Positions 28,118-38,577 of a stretch of 64,000 bases of DNA are shown one piece after another (positions within the stretch are counted from its first letter, which is position 1; every line of letters starts with the position of its first letter). Both the position numbers and the translations under genes were made by a program. The notes under the pieces were generated by a model. The model was given only the letters and a program-made list of their open reading frames with translations, was not told where the DNA came from and did not search any database. Origin of the DNA: Ga0077555 sp963761475 (lineage in GTDB: Bacteria > Pseudomonadota > Alphaproteobacteria > Rhizobiales > Hyphomicrobiaceae); contig CAVXGT010000013.1 of NCBI GenBank assembly GCA_963761475.1, positions 1 through 64,000 on the forward strand. The letters run 5' to 3'.

Positions 28118-30583
28118 CTATCGGGCATCGGCATCGGCCGGATGCGGGTGGGCATCCGGTGCCGGGGTTTGATCAGTCTCGGATGGTCGTGCGGGTGCGG
28201 CGCGGCGCGGCAACGTAATGCGCACGATTGCGCCGCGGTTGCGATGAGCGGCGGGTGGGGCGTCGTCGAGCAGAAGCGTGCCGCCATGCTGCTCGACGAT
28301 TTTCTGGACGATGGCAAGCCCGAGGCCCGTGCCCTTGCTGCCCTTGGTCGTGACATAGGGCTCCAGCAAGCGGGCACGCTGCTGCTTGGGCAGTCCGAGG
28401 CCGTTGTCGATCACCTCGATCACGATCAGCTCTGCTCCGGCTTCGAGACGGGCCTCGACTGTCGGCTGCCATTTCGGCTCCTGACCACCTGCCTCTGCAG
28501 CACTCAACACGCTCTCGGTCGCATTCTTCACCAGATTGGTCAGCGCCTGCGAAATCAACCGACGATCGATCGACGTCATCACGGCGCGCTCGGGAAGCAC
28601 CATGACATAATTAACGGCTGGGTGGCTCTCGCGAAACAGAATAACAGGTTCCTGGACAGCATCGCGTATGTCGGCGTTCGCCATGTCGGGCTTTGGAACG
28701 CGGGCGAAGGCTGCGAACTCGTCGACCATCGTCTTGATATCGCCGACCTGGCGCACGATCGTGTCGGTGAGCTTCTCGAACGTGTCACGATCCTTGTCGA
28801 TGGAGCCGGCGTACTTGCGGCGCAGGCGCTCGGCTGAAAGTTGTATCGGGGTGAGCGGGTTCTTGATCTCGTGGGCGATGCGGCGGGCAACATCGCCCCA
28901 TGCCGCCGAACGCTGCGCCACCACCAGCTCGGTGATGTCGTCGAAGGTGACGACGGCGCCATCGGTGCCGCTTTCGTCCTGCTCGTTGGTGACGCGGACG
29001 GAAAAGCGCCGCTCGACGCCGTTTATGACGAGGGCTGCATCCTGGGGCGCGCGCGGGCGGTGGACGCTGTCGGCGGGATCAATCGCGGCGGCGAGCTCCG
29101 GCACGCCTTCTGCCAACGTCTTGCCGATCAGGCTGTCGGCCGGGCAGCCCAGCATGCGCTCGGCGGAGGGGTTGACGAGGCGGATGCGACCCTGGGGGTC
29201 GAGGCCAACGACACCTGCAGATACGCCTGATAAGACGGCTTCCATGAAGCGGCGGCGCTCGGACAACTGGGCGTTGGTGTTGACGAGCTGATGGCGTTGG
29301 CGCGACAGCTCGCTCGTCATGTTGTTGAAGTCACGCGACAGGCGCCTCAGATCGCCCTCCCCGCGCATCAACGGCAGCACCACGTCGAGATCGCCGCGGG
29401 CGACGCGCTGGGCGGCAGCTATGAGGCGGCGGATCGGCGCCACGAGATGGCGGGCAAACCACAAGCCGACCCAGATCGCCGCCAGCATGCCGGTTAGCGC
29501 GATCATGAAGTACATGATGCCATGTGCGAGCTTCGGTCCGCCGCGGGCGCGGCGCAGTTGCTCGTATTCGGCGACGGCTGCCTGGGTGCGGCGGAGGTGG
29601 CCTACGACCTTTGGATTGACGCTACGGGCGACGTAGAGGAAATGGCCCGGCAGGGTGTCGAGGCGGGAGATGGCGGCGACACGGTACTCCTCGCTCGGCA
29701 TCAGCAGCGGCACCTGGCCCGTGTCGGCAAGGTCCAGCATCTGCTTCGGCGGGGCGCGGAACTGGACGCGGGTATCGGCCATGAATTCGACGGACGGCGC
29801 GCCCGCCTTGTCGAGGATTGCGGCGACGGAGAGGTCGCGCAGGCTCACTTGGGCCGTCAGCACGGATTTGAGGGCCGCCAGGCTCGCGGGGGTGAGCTTC
29901 TTCTCCCGGGCGTAGTCGTCGAGGTCCTTCGCCATGTTGACCACGTCGGTGCGGATGACCTGGCCGTGCTCGTGGAGGTACGCCTTGGCGACGTCGAGGG
30001 AGCTTGCCACGATGGTGCGCGTTCGGGTCGAGAACCAGGTGTCGAGCGAGCGGGAGAAAGTCGTCGTTGCCGCGATCGCCAGCAACAGGGCGGGCAAGGC
30101 CGCTATGACCGTGAACAGGCCGACGATGCGGACGTGGATGCGGGCGCCGGCGACCTTGCGCTGCCAGGCCCGCCACAGGCCGACGGCCTGGGTGACGAGC
30201 ACGGCAAACATCACGAAGATGAGGACGATGTTGACGGCGAGGACCGCGAGGACGACGTCGTTGCGGGGCGCAATCGGCGTCAGGCCGGTAAGGATAAGGT
30301 AGGTGGCGAGACCCGAGACCAGGGAGGCAACGACGACGATCAGGCCGAACCAGAAGCTGCGGGCGCTGGCGCCTGGCATGACGGTGCCGGCATCGTCATC
30401 GCCGGGTGTGTTGATAGCGTTGGCACTGGGCGGCGGCGCGTCCTGGCGGAGGGCCTCGATGCGGTCGCCGAGCCAAGTGCGCACGCCTGCGGCCAGCGCC
30501 AGCGGGGCACTCGCGATGCGTCTCAGCCAGTCGGTCTCTCCGCGTCCTGCCAAGGGCTCTGCTTTCGCCAAGCGTGCCGCCAT
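28118..30583 (-). CDS. ntrY: membrane sensor histidine kinase NtrY
   Basis: Sensor partner of NtrX. 821 residues from the ATG at 30583; the open frame continues to a TTG at 30643, which would add 20 residues without support. Domains in order: N-terminal membrane helices (about four, near 75-170), a periplasmic sensing region, a further helix (GIMYFMIALTGMLAAIWVGLWF), a HAMP domain, a PAS domain (RRRFMEAVLSGVSAGVVGLDP), a histidine kinase core with the phospho-histidine in RRIAHEIKNPLTPIQ, and an ATPase with NLVKNATES and GTGLGLAIV. It is transcribed between ntrC and ntrX, with 179 gene-free bases after ntrC that could hold a promoter. Confidence 0.95.
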   Translation of the reverse strand: MAARLAKAEPLAGRGETDWLRRIASAPLALAAGVRTWLGDRIEALRQDAPPPSANAINTPGDDDAGTVMPGASARSFWFGLIVVVASLVSGLATYLILTGLTPIAPRNDVVLAVLAVNIVLIFVMFAVLVTQAVGLWRAWQRKVAGARIHVRIVGLFTVIAALPALLLAIAATTTFSRSLDTWFSTRTRTIVASSLDVAKAYLHEHGQVIRTDVVNMAKDLDDYAREKKLTPASLAALKSVLTAQVSLRDLSVAAILDKAGAPSVEFMADTRVQFRAPPKQMLDLADTGQVPLLMPSEEYRVAAISRLDTLPGHFLYVARSVNPKVVGHLRRTQAAVAEYEQLRRARGGPKLAHGIMYFMIALTGMLAAIWVGLWFARHLVAPIRRLIAAAQRVARGDLDVVLPLMRGEGDLRRLSRDFNNMTSELSRQRHQLVNTNAQLSERRRFMEAVLSGVSAGVVGLDPQGRIRLVNPSAERMLGCPADSLIGKTLAEGVPELAAAIDPADSVHRPRAPQDAALVINGVERRFSVRVTNEQDESGTDGAVVTFDDITELVVAQRSAAWGDVARRIAHEIKNPLTPIQLSAERLRRKYAGSIDKDRDTFEKLTDTIVRQVGDIKTMVDEFAAFARVPKPDMANADIRDAVQEPVILFRESHPAVNYVMVLPERAVMTSIDRRLISQALTNLVKNATESVLSAAEAGGQEPKWQPTVEARLEAGAELIVIEVIDNGLGLPKQQRARLLEPYVTTKGSKGTGLGLAIVQKIVEQHGGTLLLDDAPPAAHRNRGAIVRITLPRRAAPARPSETDQTPAPDAHPHPADADAR

Positions 30584-30762
30584 CGATTGAGTGGCGTGTC
30601 GCACGGACGCGGCCTCGACCCGAATGTGGCCCGCGTCGTCCAATCCTCAATGCAATCCACCGCCACACTGTGACTTTTTCGCGACAACAATGGAGCAGGT
30701 AGCGCCGCCATGCAGGTGCGTCAAGGTCGAAGCAGCACGCTCGGCGCTCGGTCTTGACGGGT

Positions 30763-32211
<1,449 letters not shown>

Positions 32212-32213
32212 GA

Positions 32214-33401
32214 TTATCCTCGAGAGCGGCTTTGCCGGGTTGGGCGGGTGCTGAGATCGGGCATTGGGAGCAGCACGCGGAAGATGGTGCTGGGAGGTTT
32301 CGACTCGCATTCGATGATGCCGCCGTGGTCGCCGATGATTTTGGCTACCAGCGCGAGTCCGAGGCCCGTGCCGGACCGTTTGGTGGTGACGAAGGGGTCG
32401 AACAGGTGTGGGCGGATGGCGTCGGGCACGCCGGGTCCGTCGTCCTCGATCTCGATGCACAGCGGGAGGGACACCCGTTCGTCACTGCCGGCAACGGAGA
32501 GGCGGACGCCCGGCCGATAGGATGTGCGCAGGATGATGCGGCCGGGTTCGGTGCGCTGGGCGATCAATTCTGCGGCATTCTTCACCAGATTGAGGAAGGC
32601 CTGGATGAGCTTGTCACGATTGACGTCGATGGGTGGCAACGAGGGGTCGTAATCGGACACGAGCTTGATATCGCGGGCAAAGCCGGTTCCGGCCAGCTTC
32701 AGGACATGATCGAGGATGGCATGGATGTTCACCGGCTCAGTCACCAACGGGCGCTCGTCGCCGAACACCTCCATGCGGTCGACGAGATTGCGGATACGGT
32801 CGGTCTCGGTGCAGATCAGCTCGGCGAGCGGGCGGTCGTCCTCGGAGAGGCCCGGCTCAATCAACTGGGCGGCGCCGCGGATGCCAGAGAGCGGGTTCTT
32901 GATCTCATGGGCGAGCATGGCGGCGAGGCCTGAGACCGACCGTGCGGCTGCGCGATGGGTCAACTGGCGTTCGATCATCTGGGCGATCGAGCGTTGCTGC
33001 AGCATGACCAGGGTCAACTCGGGGGTTTCGGGCAACGGGCCGGCGTGAATATCTACCAGGCGCTGGGCTTGCACCTTCGGGGTGGCGATGGCGACGCCGT
33101 ACTCGTTGATGGTGGAGCCTGTGCGCTTGACCTCGCGCACCAGCGCCAGGAGCGGGCAGCCAAAAGCCACGACCTCGGCGAGGTGCTGGCGTTTCAAGTG
33201 TGCCTGGCTCGCCTGGAAGAAGATCTCGGCGGCGGGATTGGCATAGATGATGCGCTCGTCTTCGGCGGTGACGATGATCGGGTGCGGTAGGGCTGCAATG
33301 AGCACATCGTGTGGCACATGGCGGCGGGCGCTAGGCGGTACAGGGGGCGCGGCGGCAGCTTCGGAGTGGGCGTCGCGGGAGCGGGGTGAGGTCGGCTTCA
33401 T
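32214..33401 (-). CDS. ntrB: nitrogen sensor histidine kinase NtrB (NR(II))
   Basis: Soluble kinase/phosphatase for NtrC, controlled by PII proteins. 395 residues: a variable proline-rich head, a PAS domain (about 30-140, VLIAALPHPIIVTAEDERIIYANPA region), the phospho-histidine His165 in MLAHEIKNPLSGIRG, and an ATPase domain with NLVKNAAE, EIEDDGPGVP and GTGLGLALV. No membrane helix. Its start overlaps the dusB stop by four bases (ATGA), the classic nifR3-ntrB arrangement, so it is expected to be translated from the dusB message. Confidence 0.97.
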   Translation of the reverse strand: MKPTSPRSRDAHSEAAAAPPVPPSARRHVPHDVLIAALPHPIIVTAEDERIIYANPAAEIFFQASQAHLKRQHLAEVVAFGCPLLALVREVKRTGSTINEYGVAIATPKVQAQRLVDIHAGPLPETPELTLVMLQQRSIAQMIERQLTHRAAARSVSGLAAMLAHEIKNPLSGIRGAAQLIEPGLSEDDRPLAELICTETDRIRNLVDRMEVFGDERPLVTEPVNIHAILDHVLKLAGTGFARDIKLVSDYDPSLPPIDVNRDKLIQAFLNLVKNAAELIAQRTEPGRIILRTSYRPGVRLSVAGSDERVSLPLCIEIEDDGPGVPDAIRPHLFDPFVTTKRSGTGLGLALVAKIIGDHGGIIECESKPPSTIFRVLLPMPDLSTRPTRQSRSRG

Positions 33402-34462
33402 GCGGCCATCTCCTGGCTCTCGTCATAGAAAGCGCCGAGCCCGTCGAGCAGGCGGTCCGCGTTGTCCTCGGTACACAGTTGCCGACGCCAGGCTTTGACG
33501 GCTTCTGGCGAACGTCCGGACGTCTCGAGATACCAGCCGACGTGCTTGCGGGCGTTGCGCAGGCCCAGCGCTGTGCCGTAATGGACGAGCATGTCTTGGA
33601 TGTGGGCCGCGGCGATCTGGGCCTGGGCGCTGAGTGTGGGAGGACCTGGGTCCTCGCCGGTTGCCAGCGTTGCTGCGATCCTGGCGGGCATCCAGGGGGC
33701 GCCATAGGCGCCACGGCCGACCATCAGACCGTCGGCCTGGGAGGCAGCGAGCGCCAGGGCTGCGGTCGCGGGGTCGACGATATCGCCATTGACGAGTACG
33801 GGGATTGCCACGGCTGCTTTGACGTCGGCGACGGCTGCCCAGTCGGCCTCACCCTTGAAGAACTGACAGCGTGTACGGCCGTGCACCGTCACCAGGCGGA
33901 TGCCGGCGGCCTCGGCGCTGGCTGCAATTTTGGGGGCATTGCGCGAGCGATCGTCCCATCCGAGCCGCATCTTCAGGGTCACCGGTCGACGGGTCGCGCC
34001 GACGACGGCCTCGATCAGGCGCAGGGCCTCGTCGGGTTCCCGCATCAAGGCGCTGCCGGACAGGCGGCCAGTGACCTCGCGAGAGGGGCAGCCCATGTTG
34101 ATGTCGATGATGTCGGCACCGTTGGCCTCCGCAATGCGCGCGCCTTCAGCCATCCAGTGAGGATCGCAGCCGACGAGTTGTATGACATGGGGCGAAAGCC
34201 CCTCCCCTGACGCACGCCGGACGACGTCCTTGCGAGCGGCGGCGAGCTCGCGGCTGGCGACCATCTCCGAGACCACGAGCGGGGCATCGAGGCGGGCAGC
34301 AGCACGGCGAAATGGCAGGTCGGAGACGCCGGACATCGGCGCCAGCACAACCGGCGTGTGGATTGCCAATGGACCGATTTTGATGGATTTGATACCGACA
34401 ACGCCGGACGCCGTCGGCGCTCCGTTCGGTTCAGGTTGTGAGGTCGGCGCGTGGGGCGACAT
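33398..34462 (-). CDS. dusB: tRNA-dihydrouridine synthase (NifR3/DusB type)
   Basis: FMN enzyme that reduces specific uridines in tRNA to dihydrouridine. 354 residues. The TIM barrel starts at VVLAPMSGVSDLPFRR, and the catalytic Cys125 lies in INMGCPSREV. FMN-binding sequences include TLKMRLGWDD, TVHGRTRCQFF and VNGDIVDP, with GLMVGRGAYGAPW near the phosphate site. The C-terminal helical domain has RKHVGWYLETSG. It is first in the dusB-ntrB-ntrC-ntrY-ntrX run, historically called nifR3. Its promoter lies in the 182-base gap shared with ispDF. Confidence 0.95.
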   Translation of the reverse strand: MSPHAPTSQPEPNGAPTASGVVGIKSIKIGPLAIHTPVVLAPMSGVSDLPFRRAAARLDAPLVVSEMVASRELAAARKDVVRRASGEGLSPHVIQLVGCDPHWMAEGARIAEANGADIIDINMGCPSREVTGRLSGSALMREPDEALRLIEAVVGATRRPVTLKMRLGWDDRSRNAPKIAASAEAAGIRLVTVHGRTRCQFFKGEADWAAVADVKAAVAIPVLVNGDIVDPATAALALAASQADGLMVGRGAYGAPWMPARIAATLATGEDPGPPTLSAQAQIAAAHIQDMLVHYGTALGLRNARKHVGWYLETSGRSPEAVKAWRRQLCTEDNADRLLDGLGAFYDESQEMAA

Positions 34463-34533
34463 GTGATTGCCTGTTTATAAGTCACCGAACTCAGGTGCCG
34501 CTATATCGGGCATACTACGGTCGGGGGCGTCAT

Positions 34534-34547
34534 TTCGCAAGTGCGAA
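34534..34547. promoter_or_regulatory. dyad in the dusB-ntr / ispDF divergent region
   Basis: TTCGCA-AG-TGCGAA is a perfect 6-base inverted repeat with a two-base centre, in the only gap (34463-34644) that can serve both the leftward dusB-ntr operon and rightward ispDF. It could be an operator or a leader hairpin. No regulator is known to me for this exact sequence. Confidence 0.35.
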
Positions 34548-34644
34548 GTTGGCGCCGCTGTAAGCGCGCGCCGCTGGAGCCGGCTCGGGATCGGTCGGGG
34601 GCAGTTCGCGTCCGAGGCACCGGAAGCAAAGGAGCAGGCCCGCC

Positions 34645-35844
34645 GTGGGTATCGCCGTCGTCATCGTTGCTGCCGGGCGTGGTCTGAGGGCCTCCCGCGG
34701 TACTGGCCTTCCCAAGCAATACGTGACTATCGGCGGCCGGCCGGTGCTGGCGCATACGCTTGCCGTTTTCTGCCGCCATCCCGGTATCACATCCATCCAA
34801 GTGGTCGTTCACCCCGATGATGGCGATGCCTACCGAAACTGCGTGAACGAGCTCCCATTGGAACAGCGACGCTTGCTGCTGGCGCCCGTTGCTGGCGGCG
34901 AGACCCGCCAGGCATCGGTGCTGGCCGGGCTGGCGGCGCTTGAACACAGCGGCTCGAAGCTCGTCCTCATCCATGACGCGGCCCGCCCGTTTGTCGATCC
35001 TGCTCTGATCGACCGGGTGCTGGAGGCACTCGGCTCGCATGATGGGGCCGTGCCAGCCATCGCGGTTGCCGATACGCTGAAGCGGGCCGACGGGGGGCAG
35101 CGGATCTCGGAGACGGTTGCGCGGTCTGGTTTGTGGCGGGCACAGACGCCGCAGGGTTTTCGCTTTGAGGCCATTCTCGCAGCGCATCGTGCCAGCGTGG
35201 CGTCGGGCGGCGGCACCGAGACGGATGATGCGGAGACCGCGGCGCTTATCGGTCTCGATGTGGTGTTGGTGGCGGGCGATCCGCGCAACAGCAAGCTCAC
35301 GACTGCGGAGGACATGACGATGGCCGAACGGCTGCTGGGTGGGTCTGGTTTGCCGGACGTGCGGACGGGCACCGGATTCGATGTCCATCGCTTTGCCGAG
35401 GGCGACCACGTCTGGCTCGGGGGGGTGCGTATTCCTCACACGCACCGACTGGACGGGCATTCGGACGCCGACGTTGCGCTGCACGCGCTCACGGATGCGC
35501 TGCTGGGCGCCATCGGTGACGGCGATATCGGCCAGCATTTCCCGCCGAGCGATGACACGTGGAAGGGCGCTCAGTCCCATCTTTTCCTGCGCGATGCGGC
35601 AGCGCGTGTCAGGGCCAAGGGGGGGCGGATCGGCAATGTCGATCTCACCATCCTGTGCGAGGCGCCGCGGATCGGCCCGCACCGGGAGGCGATGCGGGTT
35701 GCCATTGCCGACATGCTCGGGATCGATCTCGCCCGTGTCGGCGTCAAGGCTACGACCACCGAGCAGCTCGGTTTCACGGGGCGGCGCGAAGGCATCGCGG
35801 CCATGGCCAGCGCAACGGTCGTGCTACCGGGCAACCTCGGCTAA
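34645..35844 (+). CDS. ispDF: bifunctional IspD/IspF (MEP cytidylyltransferase / MECDP synthase)
   Basis: Catalyses two non-adjacent steps of the methylerythritol-phosphate route to isoprenoids. 399 residues. The N-terminal IspD part (about 1-230) has VVIVAAGRGLRAS and GLPKQYV, with LIHDAARPFV and TDDAETA. The C-terminal IspF part (about 238-399) has TGFDVHRF with the zinc-binding Asp and His, DGHSDADVALHALTDA, and KATTTEQLGFTGRREGI at the end. The fusion is characteristic of alphaproteobacteria and some epsilonproteobacteria. The start is a GTG at 34645, preceded by AAAGGAG about 11 bases upstream. The gene is intact. Confidence 0.96.
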   Translation: MGIAVVIVAAGRGLRASRGTGLPKQYVTIGGRPVLAHTLAVFCRHPGITSIQVVVHPDDGDAYRNCVNELPLEQRRLLLAPVAGGETRQASVLAGLAALEHSGSKLVLIHDAARPFVDPALIDRVLEALGSHDGAVPAIAVADTLKRADGGQRISETVARSGLWRAQTPQGFRFEAILAAHRASVASGGGTETDDAETAALIGLDVVLVAGDPRNSKLTTAEDMTMAERLLGGSGLPDVRTGTGFDVHRFAEGDHVWLGGVRIPHTHRLDGHSDADVALHALTDALLGAIGDGDIGQHFPPSDDTWKGAQSHLFLRDAAARVRAKGGRIGNVDLTILCEAPRIGPHREAMRVAIADMLGIDLARVGVKATTTEQLGFTGRREGIAAMASATVVLPGNLG

Positions 35845-35927
35845 GCTATGGTCTGCAAAGCGAGGCCAGTCTCGACAAACTGTGCTTCATCGATGATCCC
35901 CACCGCCTGTGCCAGAGGCCCTATGAC

Positions 35928-36425
35928 ATGACCCGGCTTTCCCACATCAATGCCAAGGGCGAAGCCCATATGGTGGACGTTTCCGAAAAGAGCGTCACTC
36001 AGCGCACCGCGCGTGCGGAAGGCTTCGTTGCGATGTCGGCTGAAACGCTGGCGCTGGTCGAGACGGGTAGCGCCAAGAAGGGCGACGTGCTCGCAACCGC
36101 GCGGCTCGCTGGCATCATGGCGGCCAAGCGGACGCATGAGTTGATCCCGCTGTGCCATCCCTTGCTCATCACCAAGGTCACGGTCGAGATCACGCCCGTC
36201 TCGGACCCGATCGGGTTGCATGTCGTGGCCGAGGTCAAGGTCTCCGGCCAGACGGGGGTCGAGATGGAGGCGCTAACGGCTGCCAGTGTGGCCTGCCTCA
36301 CGATCTACGACATGCTGAAGGCGGCTGACAAAGGCATGGTGATCACGGCCGTGCGGCTGCTGGAAAAGACCGGCGGTCGATCGGGAACCTATCGCGCCAG
36401 CGACAAGGCCGGGCCGGGGGCATAA
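35928..36425 (+). CDS. moaC: cyclic pyranopterin monophosphate synthase MoaC
   Basis: Second enzyme of molybdenum-cofactor synthesis, which forms cyclic pyranopterin from the MoaA product. 165 residues. It begins MTRLSHINAKGEAHMVDVSEKSVT, with the family stretches HELIPLCHPLLIT and GVEMEALTAASVACLTIYDM, then KAADKGMVI near the C-terminal catalytic lysine and aspartate. The ATG at 35928 matches the family N-terminus; the open frame runs on upstream through the ispDF end only as a shadow. moaC-moeA-lexA on one strand is a standard rhizobial order, usually with trpC before it; trpC is not here. Confidence 0.96.
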   Translation: MTRLSHINAKGEAHMVDVSEKSVTQRTARAEGFVAMSAETLALVETGSAKKGDVLATARLAGIMAAKRTHELIPLCHPLLITKVTVEITPVSDPIGLHVVAEVKVSGQTGVEMEALTAASVACLTIYDMLKAADKGMVITAVRLLEKTGGRSGTYRASDKAGPGA

Positions 36426-36504
36426 TGTAGAGCTTGCAGGATCTACCTCGGGCGCCAGTGCGCCAGGCGGGGTGGCCTGCGTTGATGGAGCCGGACGAAG
36501 CACG

Positions 36505-37716
36505 ATGTCGCAAGCCCTGACGGTTGAAGAGGCCCTGGCGCGGATTCTGGCCAATGCTGACGTGATTGGCGAAGTCGAGTTGACGGGACTGCTGGAGGCG
36601 CGCGGGCGGGTGCTGGCAAGCCCCCTCGCCTCGCGCCTGACGCAGCCCCCGTTCACCGCCTCGGCGATGGATGGGTATGCCGTCCGCGCAAGCGACGTTG
36701 CCGCGCTGCCGGCGCAACTGCGGGTGGTAGGCGAATCGGCTGCCGGGCATGGCTTCGAGGGCGGCATCGGGCCGGGCGAAGCTGCGCGTATATTCACAGG
36801 TGCGCCGCTGCCGGCTGGAAGCGATGCGATCATCATCCAGGAAAACACCCGCCGGGACGGCGATCGGGTGACCGTCATCGAAGGGGCGCCTGATCCGGAG
36901 CACATCCGTCCGCAAGGCGGCGACTTCTGCGCCGGCGATGCGCTCATTGGTTCCGACCATTCTCTGACGCCACGAGATATCACGCTCGCCGCCGCGATGG
37001 GCCATGCGCGCCTTGGCGTGCGGCGCCGGCCGGTGGTCGCCATCCTGGCGACCGGCGATGAGCTGGTGCTGCCCGGCACCGATCCTGGTCCCAACCAGAT
37101 CGTGTGTTCGAACACGTTCGGGATCGCGGGTATGGTGGAAGTGGCTGGCGGCGCACCACAACTCATCGGCATCGCCGGGGATAGCCGGGAGAGCCTTAAA
37201 GCCCATTTGGCGGAGGCTGGTGGGGCTGACATCCTGATTACGATCGGTGGGGCCAGTGTCGGGGATCACGACCTGGTCGGACCGGTCCTGGGCGAAGCCG
37301 GCATGGCGCTCGATTTCTGGCAAATCGCGATGCGTCCGGGAAAGCCACTGATGTTTGGCCGTCTCGGCGCGCAGCATGTGCTGGGGTTGCCTGGTAATCC
37401 CGTGTCGTCGATGGTGTGCACGCGTCTGTTCGTCATTCCGCTCATCCGGGCCCTGCAAGGCCTGCCGGCGGGCCTCTCTCAGCCTTTGATGGCGCGCACT
37501 TCGGTGGCTCTGGCGGCCAATGGCGCGCGGGCCCACTACATGCGGGCGAATCGCGCTCCCGGACCCGATGGCCTGTCGATGGTGACGCCTGTCGATAATC
37601 AGGATTCTTCACTCATGCGCCCGCTGGCTGCAGCCGACTGCCTGCTGGTGCGGCCGATCAAGGCGCCACCGCTCGCGGCCGGTGCCACGGTGCCCATTCT
37701 CCCGCTCGATTTTTGA
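36505..37716 (+). CDS. moeA: molybdopterin molybdenumtransferase MoeA
   Basis: Inserts molybdate into adenylylated molybdopterin. 403 residues from the ATG at 36505 (MSQALTVEEALARIL); an upstream in-frame ATG at 36472 is not supported by homology. Recognisable parts are the N-terminal domain with QPPFTASAMDGYAVR, RIFTGAPLPAGSDAIIIQE, then the MogA-like fold VAILATGDELV, GGASVGDHDLV, and the late motif FWQIAMRPGKPLMFG followed by GLPGNPVSSM. Downstream of moaC by 79 bases in the same direction. Confidence 0.95.
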   Translation: MSQALTVEEALARILANADVIGEVELTGLLEARGRVLASPLASRLTQPPFTASAMDGYAVRASDVAALPAQLRVVGESAAGHGFEGGIGPGEAARIFTGAPLPAGSDAIIIQENTRRDGDRVTVIEGAPDPEHIRPQGGDFCAGDALIGSDHSLTPRDITLAAAMGHARLGVRRRPVVAILATGDELVLPGTDPGPNQIVCSNTFGIAGMVEVAGGAPQLIGIAGDSRESLKAHLAEAGGADILITIGGASVGDHDLVGPVLGEAGMALDFWQIAMRPGKPLMFGRLGAQHVLGLPGNPVSSMVCTRLFVIPLIRALQGLPAGLSQPLMARTSVALAANGARAHYMRANRAPGPDGLSMVTPVDNQDSSLMRPLAAADCLLVRPIKAPPLAAGATVPILPLDF

Positions 37717-37761
37717 GGTGACCGACCGGCCGGGAATAGGGTGGGTTGAAGACCACTTGCG

Positions 37762-37776
37762 GAACACAAGTAGAAC
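37762..37776. promoter_or_regulatory. SOS (LexA) box upstream of lexA
   Basis: GAAC-ACAAGTA-GAAC, which is GTTC-N7-GTTC on the other strand. This is the known LexA-binding pattern of alphaproteobacteria. It lies 85 bases before the lexA start, in the moeA-lexA gap, and predicts autoregulation of lexA. I did not notice another clear copy in the other upstream regions that I inspected. Confidence 0.85.
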
Positions 37777-37860
37777 TGATAAGCGTGTTCATGGTTTGTG
37801 CGGCAACAGTCCGAGAGCGGGTTTCGGATGCTGGCGCCGACGACAACACCGGGAGGCCCC

Positions 37861-38577
37861 ATGCTGACGGCCAAGCAAAAAGAGCTGCTGCTCTACATCC
37901 ACAAATGTGTGCAGGAGTCGGGCGTGCCGCCGTCCTTCGACGAGATGAAGACGGCGCTGGATTTGCGCTCGAAGTCGGGGATCCACCGTCTGATTACCGC
38001 GCTCGAGGAGCGTGGCTTCGTGCGCCGTTTGCCGCATCGGGCGCGCGCTCTCGAAATCATCAAACTGCCGGACGCCCTCTCGGGTGGGGAGCCGCAAGCC
38101 CATGGTTCGAGCAGCGGGGCAACCGTCCACGCGTTGCAGACTGGGCAGAGGCCGCCGCCTACACCTGCGCGACACCAAACGCACGAGAGCACCTCTGCGA
38201 TTTCGATCCCGCTCATGGGGCGTATTGCGGCCGGTGTGCCGATCAGCGCCATTCAGGAGCACACACAGGACATCGCCTGTCCGCCGGATATGCTCGGCAA
38301 TGGCGAGCACTTCGCGCTGGAGGTGAAGGGCAATTCGATGATCGACGCCGGCATCCATGAGGGTGACGTCGTCATCATCCGGCGCACGCAGACGGCGACG
38401 GATGGCGATATCGTGGTGGCGCTTGTGGAGCACGAGGAGGCGACGCTCAAGCGAATCCGCAAGCGTGGCCAGTCGGTGGCGCTCGAGGCCGCTAACCCGA
38501 ATTATTCGACGCGCATCTTCGGGCCCGACCAGGTCGAGGTTCAGGGGCGCTTGGTTGGTCTCATTCGACGCTACTGA
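37861..38577 (+). CDS. lexA: SOS repressor LexA
   Basis: DNA-damage-response repressor that self-cleaves when RecA is active. 238 residues. The N-terminal winged helix (MLTAKQKELLLYIHK, RSKSGIHRLITALEERGFV) is followed by a long Gly/Ser/Pro-rich linker. The cleavage bond is Ala124-Gly125 in RIAAGVP; the catalytic dyad is Ser159 (GNSMIDAG) and Lys197. GGGAGG lies just before the ATG at 37861, which fixes the start over two in-frame upstream ATGs. The LexA box upstream indicates autoregulation. It overlaps the convergent comEC end by seven bases. Confidence 0.97.
   Translation: MLTAKQKELLLYIHKCVQESGVPPSFDEMKTALDLRSKSGIHRLITALEERGFVRRLPHRARALEIIKLPDALSGGEPQAHGSSSGATVHALQTGQRPPPTPARHQTHESTSAISIPLMGRIAAGVPISAIQEHTQDIACPPDMLGNGEHFALEVKGNSMIDAGIHEGDVVIIRRTQTATDGDIVVALVEHEEATLKRIRKRGQSVALEAANPNYSTRIFGPDQVEVQGRLVGLIRRY

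Noticed and set aside
29522..30673. A 383-codon plus-strand open frame opposite ntrY
   Set aside because: Antisense to a certain gene, with low-complexity Gly/Asp/Glu-rich sequence typical of shadows.
36343..37536. A 397-codon minus-strand open frame opposite moeA
   Set aside because: Antisense to a certain gene; its sequence is arginine- and histidine-rich without domains.
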